64,000 bases of DNA from Tibeticola sediminis (lineage in GTDB: Bacteria > Pseudomonadota > Gammaproteobacteria > Burkholderiales > Burkholderiaceae_C): assembly GCF_003843835.1 (NCBI RefSeq), contig NZ_RKQL01000004.1, positions 131,501-195,500 of the forward strand, given 5' to 3'. Within the stretch, counting starts at the first letter, position 1; each line of letters begins with the position of its first letter. A program made the position numbers and the translations under genes. Of this stretch, positions 35,954-46,527 are shown one piece after another. Below the pieces are notes generated by a model that was given only the letters and a program-made list of their open reading frames with translations, did not search any database and was not told the origin of the DNA.

Positions 35954-37242
35954 GTGCGCACCTCGCCTTGGCCGAGCACCACGTACTTGAGGGAGGTCAG
36001 GCCCTCGACGCCGACCGGGCCGCGGGCGTGGAATTTGTCGGTGCTGATGCCGATTTCGGCGCCGAGGCCGTACTCGAAGCCGTCGGCAAAGCGCGTGCTG
36101 GTGTTGACCATGACGCTGGCCGAATCGACTTCGCGCAAGAAGGTCTGCGCGTGCATGTGGTCGCGCGTGAGGATGGCGTCGGTGTGGTGGCTGCCGTAGC
36201 GGTTGATGTGCGCGATCGCCTCTTCGAGGCCCGCGACGATTTTGATGCTCACGATGGGCGCGAGGTACTCGGTGGCCCAATCGGCCTCGCTGGCGTCGGC
36301 GAGCCGCGCGCCGGGCACCGTGGCGAGCAGCGCGCGTGCCTCGGGGCAGCAGCGCATCTCGACGCCCTTGGCCGCCCAGCGCGCGCCGAGCTGCGGCAGG
36401 AAGTCAGCCGCCACCCCGCGCGCGACGAGCACGCTTTCGGTCGCGTTGCAGGGGCTGTATTTCTGCGTCTTGGCGTTGTCCACGACCTCGAGCGCCATCG
36501 CCAGGTCGCAAGGGTCGTCGACGTAGCTGTGGCAATTGCCGTCGAGGTGCTTGATGACGGGCACCTTGGCCGACGCTGCGATGCGCTCGATGAGGCCCTT
36601 GCCGCCGCGCGGAATGATGACGTCCACGTACTGCGGCGCGGTGATGAGCGCGTCGACGGCGGCGCGGTCGGTGGTGGGCACCAGTTGCACGGCCAAGGCG
36701 GGCAAGCCGGCATCGGCGAGCGACTGCTGCACGAGCCGCGCGAGCGCCGTGTTCGAGGTGATGGCCTCGGAGCCCCCGCGCAGGATGCAGGCGTTCGCGC
36801 TCTTGATGGAGAGGCTCGCGGCCTCAATGGTCACGTTCGGGCGGCTCTCGTAAATCATGCCGAAGACGCCAATGGGCACGCGCATCTGCCCGACGCGGAT
36901 GCCACTGGGCTGCTGCTTGAGGCCGATGACCTCGCCGATCACGTCGGGCATGGCCGCGAGCTGCTCGCAGCCGAGCGCACAGGTTTCGATGGCCGAGTCG
37001 CTGAGCTTGAGCCGGTCGAGCAGGGGGCCGGAGAGGCCCGCGGCCGCCGCGCGCTCGAGGTCTTGCGCGTTCGCGGCCTGCAAGGGTGCCCGGTGCTCGC
37101 GCAGCAGCGCGGCGAGACGCCGCAGCGCCACGTTGCGCGCAGCGGTGCTGCTCTTGGCCATGAGGGTCGAAGCCGCCCGGGCCTGCTGGCCGAGCGTGTG
37201 CATGAGTTCGTTGATCGATACGGCAGAGGTCGAAGCGTTCAT
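35950..37242 (-). CDS. proA: gamma-glutamyl phosphate reductase
   Basis: A 430-residue aldehyde-dehydrogenase-fold enzyme that reduces L-glutamyl-5-phosphate to the semialdehyde in proline synthesis. Landmarks are [34 protein letters not shown] and the catalytic-cysteine segment [13 protein letters not shown]. It is downstream of holA (72 bp apart) in the leuS-lptE-holA-proA series. The start ATG 37242 is the first in frame with the family N-terminus. Confidence 0.95.
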   Translation of the reverse strand: MNASTSAVSINELMHTLGQQARAASTLMAKSSTAARNVALRRLAALLREHRAPLQAANAQDLERAAAAGLSGPLLDRLKLSDSAIETCALGCEQLAAMPDVIGEVIGLKQQPSGIRVGQMRVPIGVFGMIYESRPNVTIEAASLSIKSANACILRGGSEAITSNTALARLVQQSLADAGLPALAVQLVPTTDRAAVDALITAPQYVDVIIPRGGKGLIERIAASAKVPVIKHLDGNCHSYVDDPCDLAMALEVVDNAKTQKYSPCNATESVLVARGVAADFLPQLGARWAAKGVEMRCCPEARALLATVPGARLADASEADWATEYLAPIVSIKIVAGLEEAIAHINRYGSHHTDAILTRDHMHAQTFLREVDSASVMVNTSTRFADGFEYGLGAEIGISTDKFHARGPVGVEGLTSLKYVVLGQGEVRT

Positions 37243-37314
37243 GCCCTGTATTGTCCGGCGAAACCCGAACCCGCGCGCCGGGGACGTCGACCCCAGCCGC
37301 AGCGCCTCTGCGCC

Positions 37315-38391
37315 TCAGCGGCGGCGCGGCGCCATGCACAGCCGCGCCAGGCGCAGCGCCAGGCGTTGCAGCGCCTGCCAGGGGTCGCTCGGCCAGTCGG
37401 GGGCGGCCAGGCCCTTGACGATGCCGTCGACGGTGTGGGCGTCGAGCAGCAGTTGCGTGAGTGCTGCTGGTTTGAGCTGCGGCAGCACACGCTCGAACAG
37501 CCGCTCGCGCGCGCCCCAGATGCGCTGTTCGCGCAGTGCCACCGGCAAGGGGCGACCGGCTTCGAGCGCGTCTTTCACGCGCTTCAAGGCGCGGATGTCT
37601 TCGGCCAGGGTGTAGTGCACGAGCACCGCCGCCTCGCCCTCGGCGCGCAAGCCCTCGAGCATGCGCTGCACGCGCGCGAGCTGACCACCCAGCACCGCCT
37701 CGGACAGCTTGAACACGTCGTAGCGCGCGACGTTGAGCACGGCGGCCTCGACCTGCTCGAAGCTCAGCACCACCGGCGCCTCGGCCGAAGCCGGATACAG
37801 CAGCGCGAGTTTTTCGACCTCCTGATGCGCGGCCAGCAGGTTGCCTTCGACGCGGTCGGCAAAGAACTGCAACGTGCGCTGGCCGGCTTCTCCGGGTTCG
37901 ACCCGCAGGCCCCGCGCGGCCAGGCGCTGCGCGATCCACTCGGGCAAAGCCGCGCGCTCGACCGGGTCGATCGGCACGCTCACGCCGTGCTGCTCGAGCG
38001 CGGCGAACCAGGCGCTCGAGCGCGTGGCTTTGTCCAGGCGCGGCAGCACGACGAGCGTGAGCGTGTCGCTGCTTTGGGCGCTGTTGCGCGCGAGCTGCTG
38101 CAGCGCCTCGCCGCCGTCCTTGCCGGGCTTGCCGGAGGGGATGTGCAGCTCGACGATACGGCGCTCGGCAAACAGGCTCAGCGCGTTGCCGGCGGCGAGC
38201 ACGCTGCTCCAGTCGAAATGCGCGCCGGAGACGGTGAAGACGGTGCGTTCCGTGTAGCCCTGCGCGCGCGACGCCGCCCGCAAGGCGTCGAGCGCTTCCT
38301 GCACCAGCAGCGGCTCGTCGCCATGCACGGTGTAGAGCGGTTTGAGGCCCCGACCCAGGTGGGCGGGCAATTGGGCAGCGGCCAGTTGCAT
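37315..38391 (-). CDS. holA: DNA polymerase III subunit delta
   Basis: A 358-residue clamp-loader subunit that opens the beta clamp. Typical features are the N-terminal LYTVHGDEPLLVQEALDALR (about 19-38), LVVLPRLDKATRSSAWFAAL and the helical C-terminus. It follows lptE on the same strand with a 19-bp gap, the standard betaproteobacterial arrangement. Confidence 0.93.
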   Translation of the reverse strand: MQLAAAQLPAHLGRGLKPLYTVHGDEPLLVQEALDALRAASRAQGYTERTVFTVSGAHFDWSSVLAAGNALSLFAERRIVELHIPSGKPGKDGGEALQQLARNSAQSSDTLTLVVLPRLDKATRSSAWFAALEQHGVSVPIDPVERAALPEWIAQRLAARGLRVEPGEAGQRTLQFFADRVEGNLLAAHQEVEKLALLYPASAEAPVVLSFEQVEAAVLNVARYDVFKLSEAVLGGQLARVQRMLEGLRAEGEAAVLVHYTLAEDIRALKRVKDALEAGRPLPVALREQRIWGARERLFERVLPQLKPAALTQLLLDAHTVDGIVKGLAAPDWPSDPWQALQRLALRLARLCMAPRRR

Positions 38392-38410
38392 CGCGCGACC
38401 CCGGGCCGCG

Positions 38411-38920
38411 TCAGGAAAGGCGCACCGCGGCCAGCCGCTGCACGACCTGCCGGGCGAGGTCGCGCTGCATCGAGGCGAACAGCAGCGCCTGCTCGGCTTC
38501 CTTCGCCAGCGCGGTGGTTTCGGTGTAGCTCAGCTCGCGACGCTGCTGCAGCTCGGTATCGGCGATGAGGATGCGGCCCTTGGGGGTTTGGAGCCGAAAC
38601 ACCAGCGTCAGGCGCAACTCGTATTCGCGCACCTGGCCCGAGATGTTGAGCCCAACGGCCACCTGCTCGCGGGTTTCGCGCGACACCTCGAGGATGGCGT
38701 CGCTGTCGGCGCGCTCGGCAGCAGCGGTGCGCAGCGCCAGGCCCGGCACCTCGGCGAGCGCGCGGCGCAGCTCACCGCCAAGCGCCGACGCCGCCGTCGC
38801 ATCGAGAAACAGCCGCTCGAACGCCATCTGCGGCGCCTGCCGCAGCCGGAACCCGCACGCCCCGAGCGCGAGCACCGGCACCAGCGCAAAGGTTTGGACG
38901 AGCGTGCGGCGGCGGGGCAT
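38411..38920 (-). CDS. lptE: LPS-assembly lipoprotein LptE
   Basis: A 169-residue outer-membrane lipoprotein that plugs LptD for LPS insertion. The signal peptide ends in lipobox LGAC at residue 22, followed by the family start GFRLRQAPQMAFERLFL. The C-terminal half has LRLTLVFRLQTPKG and the helix that ends LARQVVQRLAAV. It begins 3 bp after the leuS stop, so it is translationally coupled. Confidence 0.9.
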   Translation of the reverse strand: MPRRRTLVQTFALVPVLALGACGFRLRQAPQMAFERLFLDATAASALGGELRRALAEVPGLALRTAAAERADSDAILEVSRETREQVAVGLNISGQVREYELRLTLVFRLQTPKGRILIADTELQQRRELSYTETTALAKEAEQALLFASMQRDLARQVVQRLAAVRLS

Positions 38921-38923
38921 GGC

Positions 38924-41635
38924 TCAGACGACGATGTTGACCAGCCGGCCGGGCACGACGACGACCTTCTTCGCCGTGCGGCCTTCGCCGTGGCGGGCGA
39001 ACTCGGCGCTGGCGAGCGCGGCAGCTTCGATGGCCGCGCGGTCGGCATCGGCGCGCACGCGCAGGGCGCCGCGCAGCTTGCCATTGATCTGCAGCACCAG
39101 TTCGATCTCGTCGCGCACCAGCGCCGCCTCATCGACCCGCGGCCAGGGCGCGTCAAGCAGGTCGCCCAACTGTGCATCAAAGCCGAGCGCCGTCCACAGC
39201 GCATGCGTGATGTGCGGCGTCGCCGGGTAGAGCACGCGCAGCAGGATGCCGAAGCCCTCGGCCTGCGCCCACGCGTCGCCAGCGTCGCCCGCGGCAGGGC
39301 GGAAGGCTTCGAGCGCGTTCATCATCTTCATCGCGCCCGACACCACGGTGTTGTATTGCATGCGCTGGTAGTCGAAATCGACCTGGCGCAGCACGGTGTG
39401 GATCTCGAGCCGCAGCGCACGCGCCGCCGGCGAGAGTTCGGGCATTTTCTGGCCGGAAGCCAGCGTGAAATGGTCGCCTTGTGCTTCGTTTTTCGTAGCG
39501 TACAGCTGCTGCCCATAGGCCCAGACGCGGCGCAGGAAGCGGAAGCTGCCCTCGACCGCGGCGTCGTTCCACTCCAGCGTCGCTTCGGGCGGCGCGGTGA
39601 ACATGGTGTAGAGCCGCGCGGTGTCGGCGCCGTATTTTTCGATCAGGTCCTGCGGGTCGACGCCGTTGTTCTTGGACTTGGACATCGTGCCCACGCCCTC
39701 GTAGTCGATCGACGTGCCTGCGGGCAAGTCGCCCACGGCGTGCTTGAGCCGCGCGCCGATGATCTTGCCCGACTCGTCGAGCACATGTTCGACGTCGTGC
39801 GGCCAGAAATACTCCTTGCCGCCCTTCTCGGTGCGACGCGAGTAGATGTGGTTGAGCACCATGCCCTGCGTGAGCAGGCGCTGGAAAGGCTCGTCGACCT
39901 TCACCAGGCCCAGGTCGCGCATCACCTTGGTCCAGAAGCGCGCGTAGAGCAGGTGCAGGATCGCGTGCTCGATGCCGCCGATGTACTGGTCCATCGGCAT
40001 CCAGTAATCGGTGCGCGCATCGACCATGGCGTCGCGGTTGTCGGCGCAGGTGTAGCGCATGAAGTACCAGGACGAGTCCACGAAGGTGTCCATGGTGTCG
40101 GTCTCGCGCCGAGCCGGTTGGCCGCATTGCGGACAGTCGACGTTCAGGAACGCCTCGCACCTGGCCAGCGGATTGCCGCTGCCATCGGGCACCAAGTCCT
40201 CGGGCAGCACGACCGGCAAGTCCTTCTCGGGCACGGGAACCGGGCCGCAGTGCTCGCAGTGGATGATGGGAATCGGCGTGCCCCAGTAGCGTTGGCGGCT
40301 GATGCCCCAGTCGCGCAGGCGGAAGGTCACTTTCTTTTCGCCCAGGCCTTTTTCAGCCAACAAGGCCGCCACTTTGTCCACCGCCGCCGCGTAGCCCAGG
40401 CCGTCGAGCACGCCCGAATGGATGCACACGCCGTGCTCTTTGTCGGCGTACCAGTCGGCCCAGGCCTCGGTCGAAAAGGTCTGGCCTTCGACCGCGATGA
40501 CCTGCTTGATCGGCAGCCCATATTTTTTGGCAAACGCGAAGTCGCGCTCGTCGTGCGCAGGCACGCCCATGACGGCGCCGTCGCCATAGCTCATGAGCAC
40601 GTAGTTGCCCACCCACACCGGCACCGCCTCGCCGGTGAGCGGGTGCGTGACCACCAGACCCGTGTGCATGCCCTCCTTTTCCTTGAGCGCAAGCTCGGCC
40701 TCGGTGGTGCCGCCCTTCTTGCATTCCTCGATGAAGGCCGCGAGCGCCGGGTTGGACGCCGCCGCATGAGCCGCCAGCGGATGCTCCGGCGCCACGGCGC
40801 AGAAGGTCACGCCCATGATGGTGTCGGCGCGGGTGGTGAACACATACAGCCGGCCGTCGCCGATGAGCGCTCCGTCCGCGCCGCGGATGTCGTGCGGGAA
40901 GGCAAAGCGCACGCCTTCGCTCTTGCCGATCCAGTTCTCCTGCATCAGCCGAACCTTGTCGGGCCATCCGGTCAGCGTGGCTTTGGGATTGCCGATCTGC
41001 ACATGGTCGAGCAGCTCCTGCGCGTAGGCGGTGATGTTGAGGTAGTAGCCCGGGATCTCGCGCTTTTCGACCAGCGCGCCGGTGCGCCAGCCGCGGCCGT
41101 CGATGACCTGCTCGTTGGCGAGCACGGTCTGGTCCACCGGGTCCCAGTTGACGACCTGCGTCTTGCGATAGGCGATGCCTTTTTCCAGCATCTTGAGGAA
41201 CAACCACTGGTTCCACTTGTAATAGTCGGGCGAACAGGTCGCGACTTCGCGGCTCCAGTCGATCGCCAGCCCCATGGCCTGCATCTGCCGCTTCATGTAG
41301 GCGATGTTCTCGTAGGTCCACTTCGCCGGCGGCAAGCCGTTTTTCAGCGCCGCGTTCTCGGCCGGCAGGCCGAAGGCGTCCCAGCCCATCGGCATGAGCA
41401 CGTTGTACCCGTTCATGCGCAGGTAGCGCGTGAGCATGTCGTTGATGGTGTAGTTGCGCACATGCCCCATGTGCAGCTTGCCGCTCGGGTAGGGCAGCAT
41501 GGAGCAGGCGTAAAACTTGGGGCGGGGCCGGCCCTGGGCGTCGGTGGCGTTCTCCGTCACGCGGTAGGCATCGCGCACGGTCCAGTGCGCGTGGGCCGCA
41601 CGCTCGACCTCTTGGGGTTGGTACTTGTCTTGCAT
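38924..41635 (-). CDS. leuS: leucine-tRNA ligase
   Basis: A 903-residue class I synthetase with CP1 editing domain. The HIGH motif appears as [15 protein letters not shown] (about 41-55) and KMSKS as [15 protein letters not shown] 41635 is chosen because [11 protein letters not shown] matches the family start; an ATG 21 bp upstream is less likely. Around residues 714-730, between the catalytic and anticodon-binding domains, the sequence [18 protein letters not shown] comes from an in-frame family D repeat. The enzyme is essential, so the insertion must be tolerated. Confidence 0.96.
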   Translation of the reverse strand: MQDKYQPQEVERAAHAHWTVRDAYRVTENATDAQGRPRPKFYACSMLPYPSGKLHMGHVRNYTINDMLTRYLRMNGYNVLMPMGWDAFGLPAENAALKNGLPPAKWTYENIAYMKRQMQAMGLAIDWSREVATCSPDYYKWNQWLFLKMLEKGIAYRKTQVVNWDPVDQTVLANEQVIDGRGWRTGALVEKREIPGYYLNITAYAQELLDHVQIGNPKATLTGWPDKVRLMQENWIGKSEGVRFAFPHDIRGADGALIGDGRLYVFTTRADTIMGVTFCAVAPEHPLAAHAAASNPALAAFIEECKKGGTTEAELALKEKEGMHTGLVVTHPLTGEAVPVWVGNYVLMSYGDGAVMGVPAHDERDFAFAKKYGLPIKQVIAVEGQTFSTEAWADWYADKEHGVCIHSGVLDGLGYAAAVDKVAALLAEKGLGEKKVTFRLRDWGISRQRYWGTPIPIIHCEHCGPVPVPEKDLPVVLPEDLVPDGSGNPLARCEAFLNVDCPQCGQPARRETDTMDTFVDSSWYFMRYTCADNRDAMVDARTDYWMPMDQYIGGIEHAILHLLYARFWTKVMRDLGLVKVDEPFQRLLTQGMVLNHIYSRRTEKGGKEYFWPHDVEHVLDESGKIIGARLKHAVGDLPAGTSIDYEGVGTMSKSKNNGVDPQDLIEKYGADTARLYTMFTAPPEATLEWNDAAVEGSFRFLRRVWAYGQQLYATKNEAQGDHFTLASGQKMPELSPAARALRLEIHTVLRQVDFDYQRMQYNTVVSGAMKMMNALEAFRPAAGDAGDAWAQAEGFGILLRVLYPATPHITHALWTALGFDAQLGDLLDAPWPRVDEAALVRDEIELVLQINGKLRGALRVRADADRAAIEAAALASAEFARHGEGRTAKKVVVVPGRLVNIVV
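39444..39498 (+). repeat. family D repeat in frame inside leuS
   Basis: Contains GCCAGCGTGAAATGGTC, differing by one base from the same block in the intergenic copy D3, and then GTGCTTCGTTTTTCGTAGC. Read on the leuS strand it encodes [16 protein letters not shown], parallel to the peptide in the ChaN-like protein. Confidence 0.65.
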
Positions 41636-41681
41636 GGCGAAATTGTAGGCGTTCATCCAGGGCCGACCGCTGGGCCAGGAA

Positions 41682-41736
41682 CTTCAAAAATAAGAGCAAC
41701 CAAAGACCATTTCACGCCGGCAAACAGACAAAAAAG
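41682..41736 (-). repeat. family D repeat between exbD and leuS
   Basis: The reverse complement reads CTGTTTGCCGGCGTGAAATGG followed by TTGCTCTTATTTTTGAAG. It is the best-preserved intergenic copy and fills much of the 142 bp between exbD and leuS. Confidence 0.7.
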
Positions 41737-41777
41737 CTCTCAAAACCGCTCGTGCCGGGCGGTGCGGGCTGCGCGGC

Positions 41778-42218
41778 TCAACGCGTGGGCGGCGGCGCGA
41801 CCTCGCCCGCAGGCGACGCGACGAAGGCGATCCGGCTGAGGCCCGCGGCCTGCGCGATCCCGATCACCTCGGCCACACGGGCATAGGGCACCGCACCATC
41901 GGCGCGCAGCCGCAGTTCGGTCGCCGGGTCTTGCGCGGCCTTCGCCGCCAGCCGCGCGCGCAGCGCATCGGCCTCGACCGGCAGGTCGTCGAGATAGAGC
42001 TGCCCCAAGGGGTCGATCGACACCGCCAGCGCCGACGCCGTCGCGGCATGCGTGCGCGTGCCTTCGGCTTTGGGCAGCTCGAGCTGCAAGGCGCTGCCCA
42101 GCAGCGGCGCGGTGACGATGAGAATCACCACCAACACCAGCATCACGTCGACCATCGGCGTGACGTTGATCTCCGAAAACGGGGCCGCCACCGGGCGAGA
42201 TTCGAAACGTCCGAACAT
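41778..42218 (-). CDS. exbD: ExbD/TolR family biopolymer transport protein
   Basis: A 146-residue protein with a single N-terminal transmembrane helix (about 23-43). It carries the conserved aspartate in NVTPMVDVMLVLVVILIV, which is part of the proton path of ExbB-ExbD and TolQ-TolR motors. The periplasmic domain follows. It is downstream of the exbB-like gene with a 9-bp gap. ExbD rather than TolR is favoured because no tolA, tolB or pal lies nearby, but neither does tonB. Confidence 0.83.
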   Translation of the reverse strand: MFGRFESRPVAAPFSEINVTPMVDVMLVLVVILIVTAPLLGSALQLELPKAEGTRTHAATASALAVSIDPLGQLYLDDLPVEADALRARLAAKAAQDPATELRLRADGAVPYARVAEVIGIAQAAGLSRIAFVASPAGEVAPPPTR

Positions 42219-42227
42219 CGGCGCGGG

Positions 42228-42866
42228 TCAGTGTGTGAGCAACTCGCGCAAGTCGTGCGCGAAGCCTTCGAGGGCGCCTTCGAGCTCCGCGATGCGCCGG
42301 CCGAGCGCGTTGTAGGCCAGCACCGCCGGAATCGCCACCGCCAGACCGGCAGCGGTCATGACCAAGGCCTCGCCCACGGGCGCGGCCACGCGCTCGATCG
42401 TCACCGCCCCACCAGCCCCCAGCGCCAGCAGCGCCTGATGAATGCCCCACACCGTCCCGAGCAGGCCCACGAAAGGCGCCGTCGCCCCGATGGTGGCGAG
42501 CACCACCTGCCCGCGCTGCAGGTTCGCCAAGGATCGATGCAAAGCCTCGCGCAGTGCGCGGGTCACCCGCAGCGCGGGATCGGCTTCGGCGGCCAAGCTG
42601 CCGCTGGGCTCTGGTGCGAGCGCCGCGTCGATCATGGGCACGAGCACCCCGAGCGTGTCGTAGCGGCGCGCCGCCTCGCGCCCTGCGCGCGCATCGGGCG
42701 ACTGCCAGAACGCCGCGGTGCCCAGCGTCAGCGCCGCCCCGGCGCGCGGCAACACCGACAGCCGCCAGACGATCAGCACCCAGCTCGCCACCGACATCGA
42801 CAGCAGCAACACAGCCACCGCGCGGGCGATGAAGTCGGCTTGGTTCCACCAGGCAAGCAGTGCCAT
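42228..42866 (-). CDS. exbB: MotA/TolQ/ExbB proton channel family protein
   Basis: A 212-residue inner-membrane protein with three transmembrane helices: near 12-35, then about 117-140 (TIGATAPFVGLLGTVWGIHQAL) and about 160-185 (GEALVMTAAGLAVAIPAVLAYN). The glycine- and threonine-lined helices are family hallmarks. It energises an outer-membrane process together with ExbD. It is the first gene of the pair; family C element C2 lies just upstream, between it and dapB. Confidence 0.83.
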   Translation of the reverse strand: MALLAWWNQADFIARAVAVLLLSMSVASWVLIVWRLSVLPRAGAALTLGTAAFWQSPDARAGREAARRYDTLGVLVPMIDAALAPEPSGSLAAEADPALRVTRALREALHRSLANLQRGQVVLATIGATAPFVGLLGTVWGIHQALLALGAGGAVTIERVAAPVGEALVMTAAGLAVAIPAVLAYNALGRRIAELEGALEGFAHDLRELLTH

Positions 42867-42886
42867 GCGCGGCCTCGACCCGTTCA

Positions 42887-43045
42887 GAGGCTGAGAGGGA
42901 ATTGGGCGTGCCCGAAGGGGCGCCCCAAAACGCGCCCGAGTAGGCGCAAAGCACAGCCGTAGCTCGGGCTACGGCGCGCATTTGCAACGCCCTCTGGCGT
43001 GTTTTGGGGCGTCAAAGCGGGCATGACCAATTCCCTCTCAGCCTC
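42887..43045. mobile_element. family C element, full form C2 (159 bp)
   Basis: The ends are GAGGCTGAGAGGGAATTGG and CCAATTCCCTCTCAGCCTC, flanked by TCA on both sides (42884-42886 and 43046-43048). The unit CAGCCTCT is repeated at the right, so the true right TCA may be 43054-43056, the reverse-strand TGA stop of dapB. Internal inverted arms CGCCCCAAAACGCGCC and GGCGTGTTTTGGGGCG surround the hairpin core (about 42943-42990, meeting at CCGTAGCTCGGGCTACGG) that families A and B also carry. Confidence 0.82.
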
Positions 43046-43053
43046 TCAGCCTC

Positions 43054-43899
43054 TCAGACGCTCGGCGCGAGGCGCTCGAGGCCCAGCACGTCGCTCATGT
43101 CGTAGAGGCCGCTGGTGCGCGTGGCCAAAAAACGCGCCGCGCGCAGGCTGCCTTCGGCGTAGGTCGCTCGGCTGCTGCTTTTGTGGCTGATTTCGATGCG
43201 CTCGCCCGTGCCCGCAAAGAGCACCGTGTGGTCGCCAACGATGTCGCCGCCGCGGATGGTCGCAAAACCGATCGTCCCGGTGCGACGCTCACCGGTGTGG
43301 CCGTGCCGCTCGAACACCGCACACGCCTTGAGATCGCGACCGGTCGCGGCCGCGATCACCTCGCCCATTTTGAGCGCCGTGCCCGACGGCGCATCGACCT
43401 TGTGGCGGTGGTGCGCCTCGATGATTTCGATGTCGTAACCCTCCGAGAGCGCCTTGGCCGCGAATTCGAGCAATTTGAGCGTGACGTTGACGCCCACACT
43501 CATGTTGGGCGCCAGCACGATCGGAATGTCCCGAGCGGCCTCGTCGATGCGGGCGCGCTCGTCTTCGGTGAACCCGGTCGTTCCGATGACCATGGCCACG
43601 CCGCGCGCGCGGCAGGCTTCGAGATGCTGCAGGGTCGCGATCGGGCGCGTGAAGTCGATCAAGACCCGCGCGTCGCGCAGCGCGGCATCGAGGTCATCCG
43701 TGAGGCCACACCCGCCGCTGCGCCCGACCAGCTGAGCCGCATCCTCGCCGAGGCGGGCATGGCCGCTGCGCTCGAGCGCGCCGACGAGCACACAGTCGGG
43801 CGCGTCGAGCACGGCTTCGATGAGCATCTGCCCCATGCGGCCGGTCGCTCCGGCAATGGCGATGGGCAGGCGGTTCGAGGGGGTAGGGGCAGTCGACAT
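43054..43899 (-). CDS. dapB: 4-hydroxy-tetrahydrodipicolinate reductase
   Basis: A 281-residue lysine/diaminopimelate pathway enzyme. Landmarks are the nucleotide-binding [13 protein letters not shown] near residues 14-26, [26 protein letters not shown] and the substrate-binding [19 protein letters not shown] 43899 precedes a short polar lead and the Rossmann strand. The stop codon touches element C2. It is downstream of bamE by 67 bp on the same strand. Confidence 0.95.
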   Translation of the reverse strand: MSTAPTPSNRLPIAIAGATGRMGQMLIEAVLDAPDCVLVGALERSGHARLGEDAAQLVGRSGGCGLTDDLDAALRDARVLIDFTRPIATLQHLEACRARGVAMVIGTTGFTEDERARIDEAARDIPIVLAPNMSVGVNVTLKLLEFAAKALSEGYDIEIIEAHHRHKVDAPSGTALKMGEVIAAATGRDLKACAVFERHGHTGERRTGTIGFATIRGGDIVGDHTVLFAGTGERIEISHKSSSRATYAEGSLRAARFLATRTSGLYDMSDVLGLERLAPSV

Positions 43900-43966
43900 G
43901 GGCAAAGAGGTTGGCGGCGGAACCAGGCCGAAAGAAACCCGGCGCCAGGCGCTGGTACGGGTGGGA

Positions 43967-44506
43967 CTACGACGTCGGCTCGAGCGGCGGATAGCGCTCC
44001 GGCAGGGGGGCGCTCGGCGCCGGCTCGGACGCGGCGGGGCGGGGCGCCGGCAGCGCCTCCTCCGGGATGCGCAGGCGCGGCGGCTGGGCGGGCTTCGGGG
44101 GCTCCGGGTAGAGCCGAGCCACGAATTCGGACTCGCTGGGCAGCTCATCGCCCTCGAAGCGTTCGAGCAAGCCGTCTTTGAAAAAGACCGTCAGCCGGAA
44201 TTCCTGCGCCGCCTCACCCGGGCGCCGCAGGTAAAACACATAATCCCAGCGGTGGTCGTGGAACAGGCTCGTCACCAGCGGCGAGCCCAGCAGGTCACGC
44301 ACCTGCTCGCGGCTCATGCCGGGCTGCAGTGCAGCGGCCTGCTCCTTGGACACGAAGTTGCCTTGCACCAGCTCCGCACGGTAAGGTCGCACCACCGTGT
44401 CGATGCGCTTCAAACCACTGCAGGCCGCCAGCGTCGAGATCGAAGCAGCAGCGACGAGGGCCAGCGCCAGCAGTCGCGCAGGGCGACGGTCGAGGGGGAA
44501 CGTCAT
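43967..44506 (-). CDS. bamE: outer membrane assembly factor BamE (SmpA/OmlA)
   Basis: A 179-residue lipoprotein (lipobox LAAC at residue 29, signal [16 protein letters not shown]). The BamE core is [32 protein letters not shown], followed by [10 protein letters not shown]. It helps BamACD insert beta-barrels. The C-terminal 50 residues are a Pro-rich extension. ATG 44506 is used; an ATG 15 bp upstream is possible, and neither has a good Shine-Dalgarno. It is divergent from fur, 57 bp apart, a conserved pairing in Burkholderiales. Confidence 0.9.
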   Translation of the reverse strand: MTFPLDRRPARLLALALVAAASISTLAACSGLKRIDTVVRPYRAELVQGNFVSKEQAAALQPGMSREQVRDLLGSPLVTSLFHDHRWDYVFYLRRPGEAAQEFRLTVFFKDGLLERFEGDELPSESEFVARLYPEPPKPAQPPRLRIPEEALPAPRPAASEPAPSAPLPERYPPLEPTS

Positions 44507-44563
44507 GGAGGAGCGGGGCATGCAGATATGATGGAACATTGTAAGCCGCCCCGGAAAACCGCC

Positions 44564-45034
44564 ATGGCCCGCGCCGAAGACATCAAGAGCACCGGACTCA
44601 AAGCCACCTTGCCGCGCCTGAAGGTGCTCGAGGTGTTTCAGCGCAGCGCGCAGCGCCACCTGACGGCCGAGGACGTCTACCGCGCCTTGCTGCTCGAAAA
44701 CGCCGACGTGGGTTTGGCGACCGTGTATCGCGTGCTCACGCAGTTCGAGCAGGCCGGCATTCTGTGCCGCAGCCACTTCGAGTCCGGCAAGGCAGTGTTC
44801 GAACTCAACGAAGGCGAGCATCACGACCATCTCGTCTGCCTGGACTGCGGCCGCGTCGAAGAGTTCTACGACGCGCACATCGAGCAGCGGCAAAACGACA
44901 TCGCCCTCAGCAAGGGCTTTCGCCTCGCCGACCACGCACTGAGCCTCTACGCCCATTGCACGCGCGAAAACTGCCCCGATCGACCCGTCGCCGAAGCCCG
45001 CGGCAGCAACAGCCGCGGACGGACGGAGCGCTGA
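44564..45034 (+). CDS. fur: ferric uptake regulator Fur
   Basis: A 156-residue metal-dependent repressor. The winged helix reads [30 protein letters not shown], then the recognition region [19 protein letters not shown]. The metal sites are [11 protein letters not shown] (about 87-97) and a C-terminal HCTRENC. The length and cysteines match Fur rather than Zur. It is divergent from bamE and convergent with hprK (15 bp). Confidence 0.92.
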   Translation: MARAEDIKSTGLKATLPRLKVLEVFQRSAQRHLTAEDVYRALLLENADVGLATVYRVLTQFEQAGILCRSHFESGKAVFELNEGEHHDHLVCLDCGRVEEFYDAHIEQRQNDIALSKGFRLADHALSLYAHCTRENCPDRPVAEARGSNSRGRTER

Positions 45035-45049
45035 AACTCTGCGGCCGCC

Positions 45050-46000
45050 TCAGCGGCCCGATTCCATCGCGCGCCGGTGACGCTCGACGAACTCTTGATA
45101 CGTGTCGATGCCGCGCAGCTGCAAAATGGTGCTGCGCACCGCCGCTTCGACCAGCACCGCGATGTTGCGGCCGGCCACGACCTGGATCACGACTTTGCGC
45201 ACCGGCACGCCCAGCACGTCCTGCGTCAGCGGCTCGTAGGGCAGGCGCTCGTAATCCCGCTCGAGCGTCTCGCGGCGCACCAGGTGCACGATGAGTTTGA
45301 GCCGCATCTTGCGGCGCACCGCCGTCTCGCCAAAGATGGCGCGGATGTCGAGCAAGCCGATGCCGCGCACCTCCAGCAGGTTCTGCAACAACTCCGGGCA
45401 GCGGCCCTCGATGGTGGTCTGGTTGATGCGGTAGAGATCCACCGCGTCGTCGGCGACGAGTCCGTTGCCGCGTGAGATCAGCTCCAGCCCCAGCTCGCTC
45501 TTGCCCAGGCCCGATTCTCCCGTGATGAGCACGCCCAGCCCCAGGATGTCCATGAACACGCCGTGCATGGTGATGCGGTCGGCAAAATGCTTGGACAAAT
45601 ACGCGCGCAGCACGTCGATCACGAAGGCCGACGATTCCTTCGTCGCAAACAGCGGAATCTGCGCCCGCTCGCACATCGAAATCAGCGCCTCGGGCGCGGT
45701 CTGCCCATCGCAGAGCACCAGCACCGGCGGCTCGAGCGTCACGATGCGCGCGATGCGCCGCGCGCAATCCTCGGGCGTGGCGTTGCTGAGGTAGGCGATC
45801 TCGCGCTCGCCCAGGATTTGCACCCGGTAGGGGTGAATGTAATTGAGATAGCCGACCAGATCGGCGCCCGAACGCGCCTGCCGGATCGCCACTTCGTCGA
45901 ACTTGCGCTCCGAAGCCCCCAGACCCGCAATCCACTCCCAGCGCAGCGAGGATCGGTGATCCTCGAACAGAAGGTCGGCGCTGATGACCGTCGGTTTCAT
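45050..46000 (-). CDS. hprK: HPr kinase/phosphorylase
   Basis: A 316-residue bifunctional enzyme that phosphorylates or dephosphorylates the serine of HPr. The Walker A loop is GESGLGKS at 161-168, followed by the HprK signature [16 protein letters not shown]. It overlaps ptsN by 4 bp. In Betaproteobacteria this pair belongs to the regulatory, incomplete PTS rather than sugar uptake. ATG 46000 overlaps the ptsN stop. Confidence 0.95.
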   Translation of the reverse strand: MKPTVISADLLFEDHRSSLRWEWIAGLGASERKFDEVAIRQARSGADLVGYLNYIHPYRVQILGEREIAYLSNATPEDCARRIARIVTLEPPVLVLCDGQTAPEALISMCERAQIPLFATKESSAFVIDVLRAYLSKHFADRITMHGVFMDILGLGVLITGESGLGKSELGLELISRGNGLVADDAVDLYRINQTTIEGRCPELLQNLLEVRGIGLLDIRAIFGETAVRRKMRLKLIVHLVRRETLERDYERLPYEPLTQDVLGVPVRKVVIQVVAGRNIAVLVEAAVRSTILQLRGIDTYQEFVERHRRAMESGR

Positions 46001-46464
46001 GCCGCGTGGGCCGAATGCCAAGACGCGATCAGCCCGTGCAGCTCTTGGGCACTCAAGCTGTGCTTGAGCCGCTCGCGCAGCGTGGCGTCGCTGAGCAGCT
46101 CGGCAATCTCGGAGAGGATTTCGAGATGCTTTTGCGTCGCCGCTTCGGGGACGAGCAAAAAAATGAGCAGCTCGACGGGCTGCTCGTCGGGCGCGTCGAA
46201 ACCGATGGGACGCTCGAGCCGGAACACCGCAGCCATCGGCGTCTTGAGCCCTTTGACCCGGCCATGCGGAATCGCCACGCCGTGCCCCAAACCCGTCGAG
46301 CCCAGCCGCTCGCGGGCAAATAGGCTGTCCGTGACCGCCGCGCGGTTCATGCCGTAGAGCGACTCGAAGAGCAGCCCGACTTCCTCGAAAGCGCGCTTTT
46401 TGCTGGTCGCGTCAACCCCGACGAGCACCTGCGACGGCGGAAGAATGGATGCGAGGCGGTTCAT
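45997..46464 (-). CDS. ptsN: PTS IIA-like nitrogen regulatory protein
   Basis: A 155-residue IIA(Ntr) domain. The phosphorylated histidine lies in [16 protein letters not shown] (second His of the motif, about residue 66). It receives phosphate from NPr/HPr and modulates potassium and nitrogen functions. ATG 46464 fits the family start NRLASILP; an in-frame ATG 30 bp upstream is unlikely. No rpoN or hpf lies beside it. Confidence 0.92.
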   Translation of the reverse strand: MNRLASILPPSQVLVGVDATSKKRAFEEVGLLFESLYGMNRAAVTDSLFARERLGSTGLGHGVAIPHGRVKGLKTPMAAVFRLERPIGFDAPDEQPVELLIFLLVPEAATQKHLEILSEIAELLSDATLRERLKHSLSAQELHGLIASWHSAHAA

Positions 46465-46527
46465 GGTCTGTAACGAATTATGCACGCGACCCATGATGCA
46501 GCGGTGCGGAACTGCAGCGCCCGGCCA

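Noticed and set aside
38342-41839. A very long open frame (more than 1,100 codons) on the plus strand
   Set aside because: It runs antisense to leuS, lptE and the end of holA, which are certain genes. Its product is His/Arg/Ala-rich without any domain. Long antisense frames are expected at this GC content.
43183-44181. Plus-strand frame opposite dapB
   Set aside because: It is antisense to dapB and the start of bamE; composition and lack of motifs mark it as a shadow.
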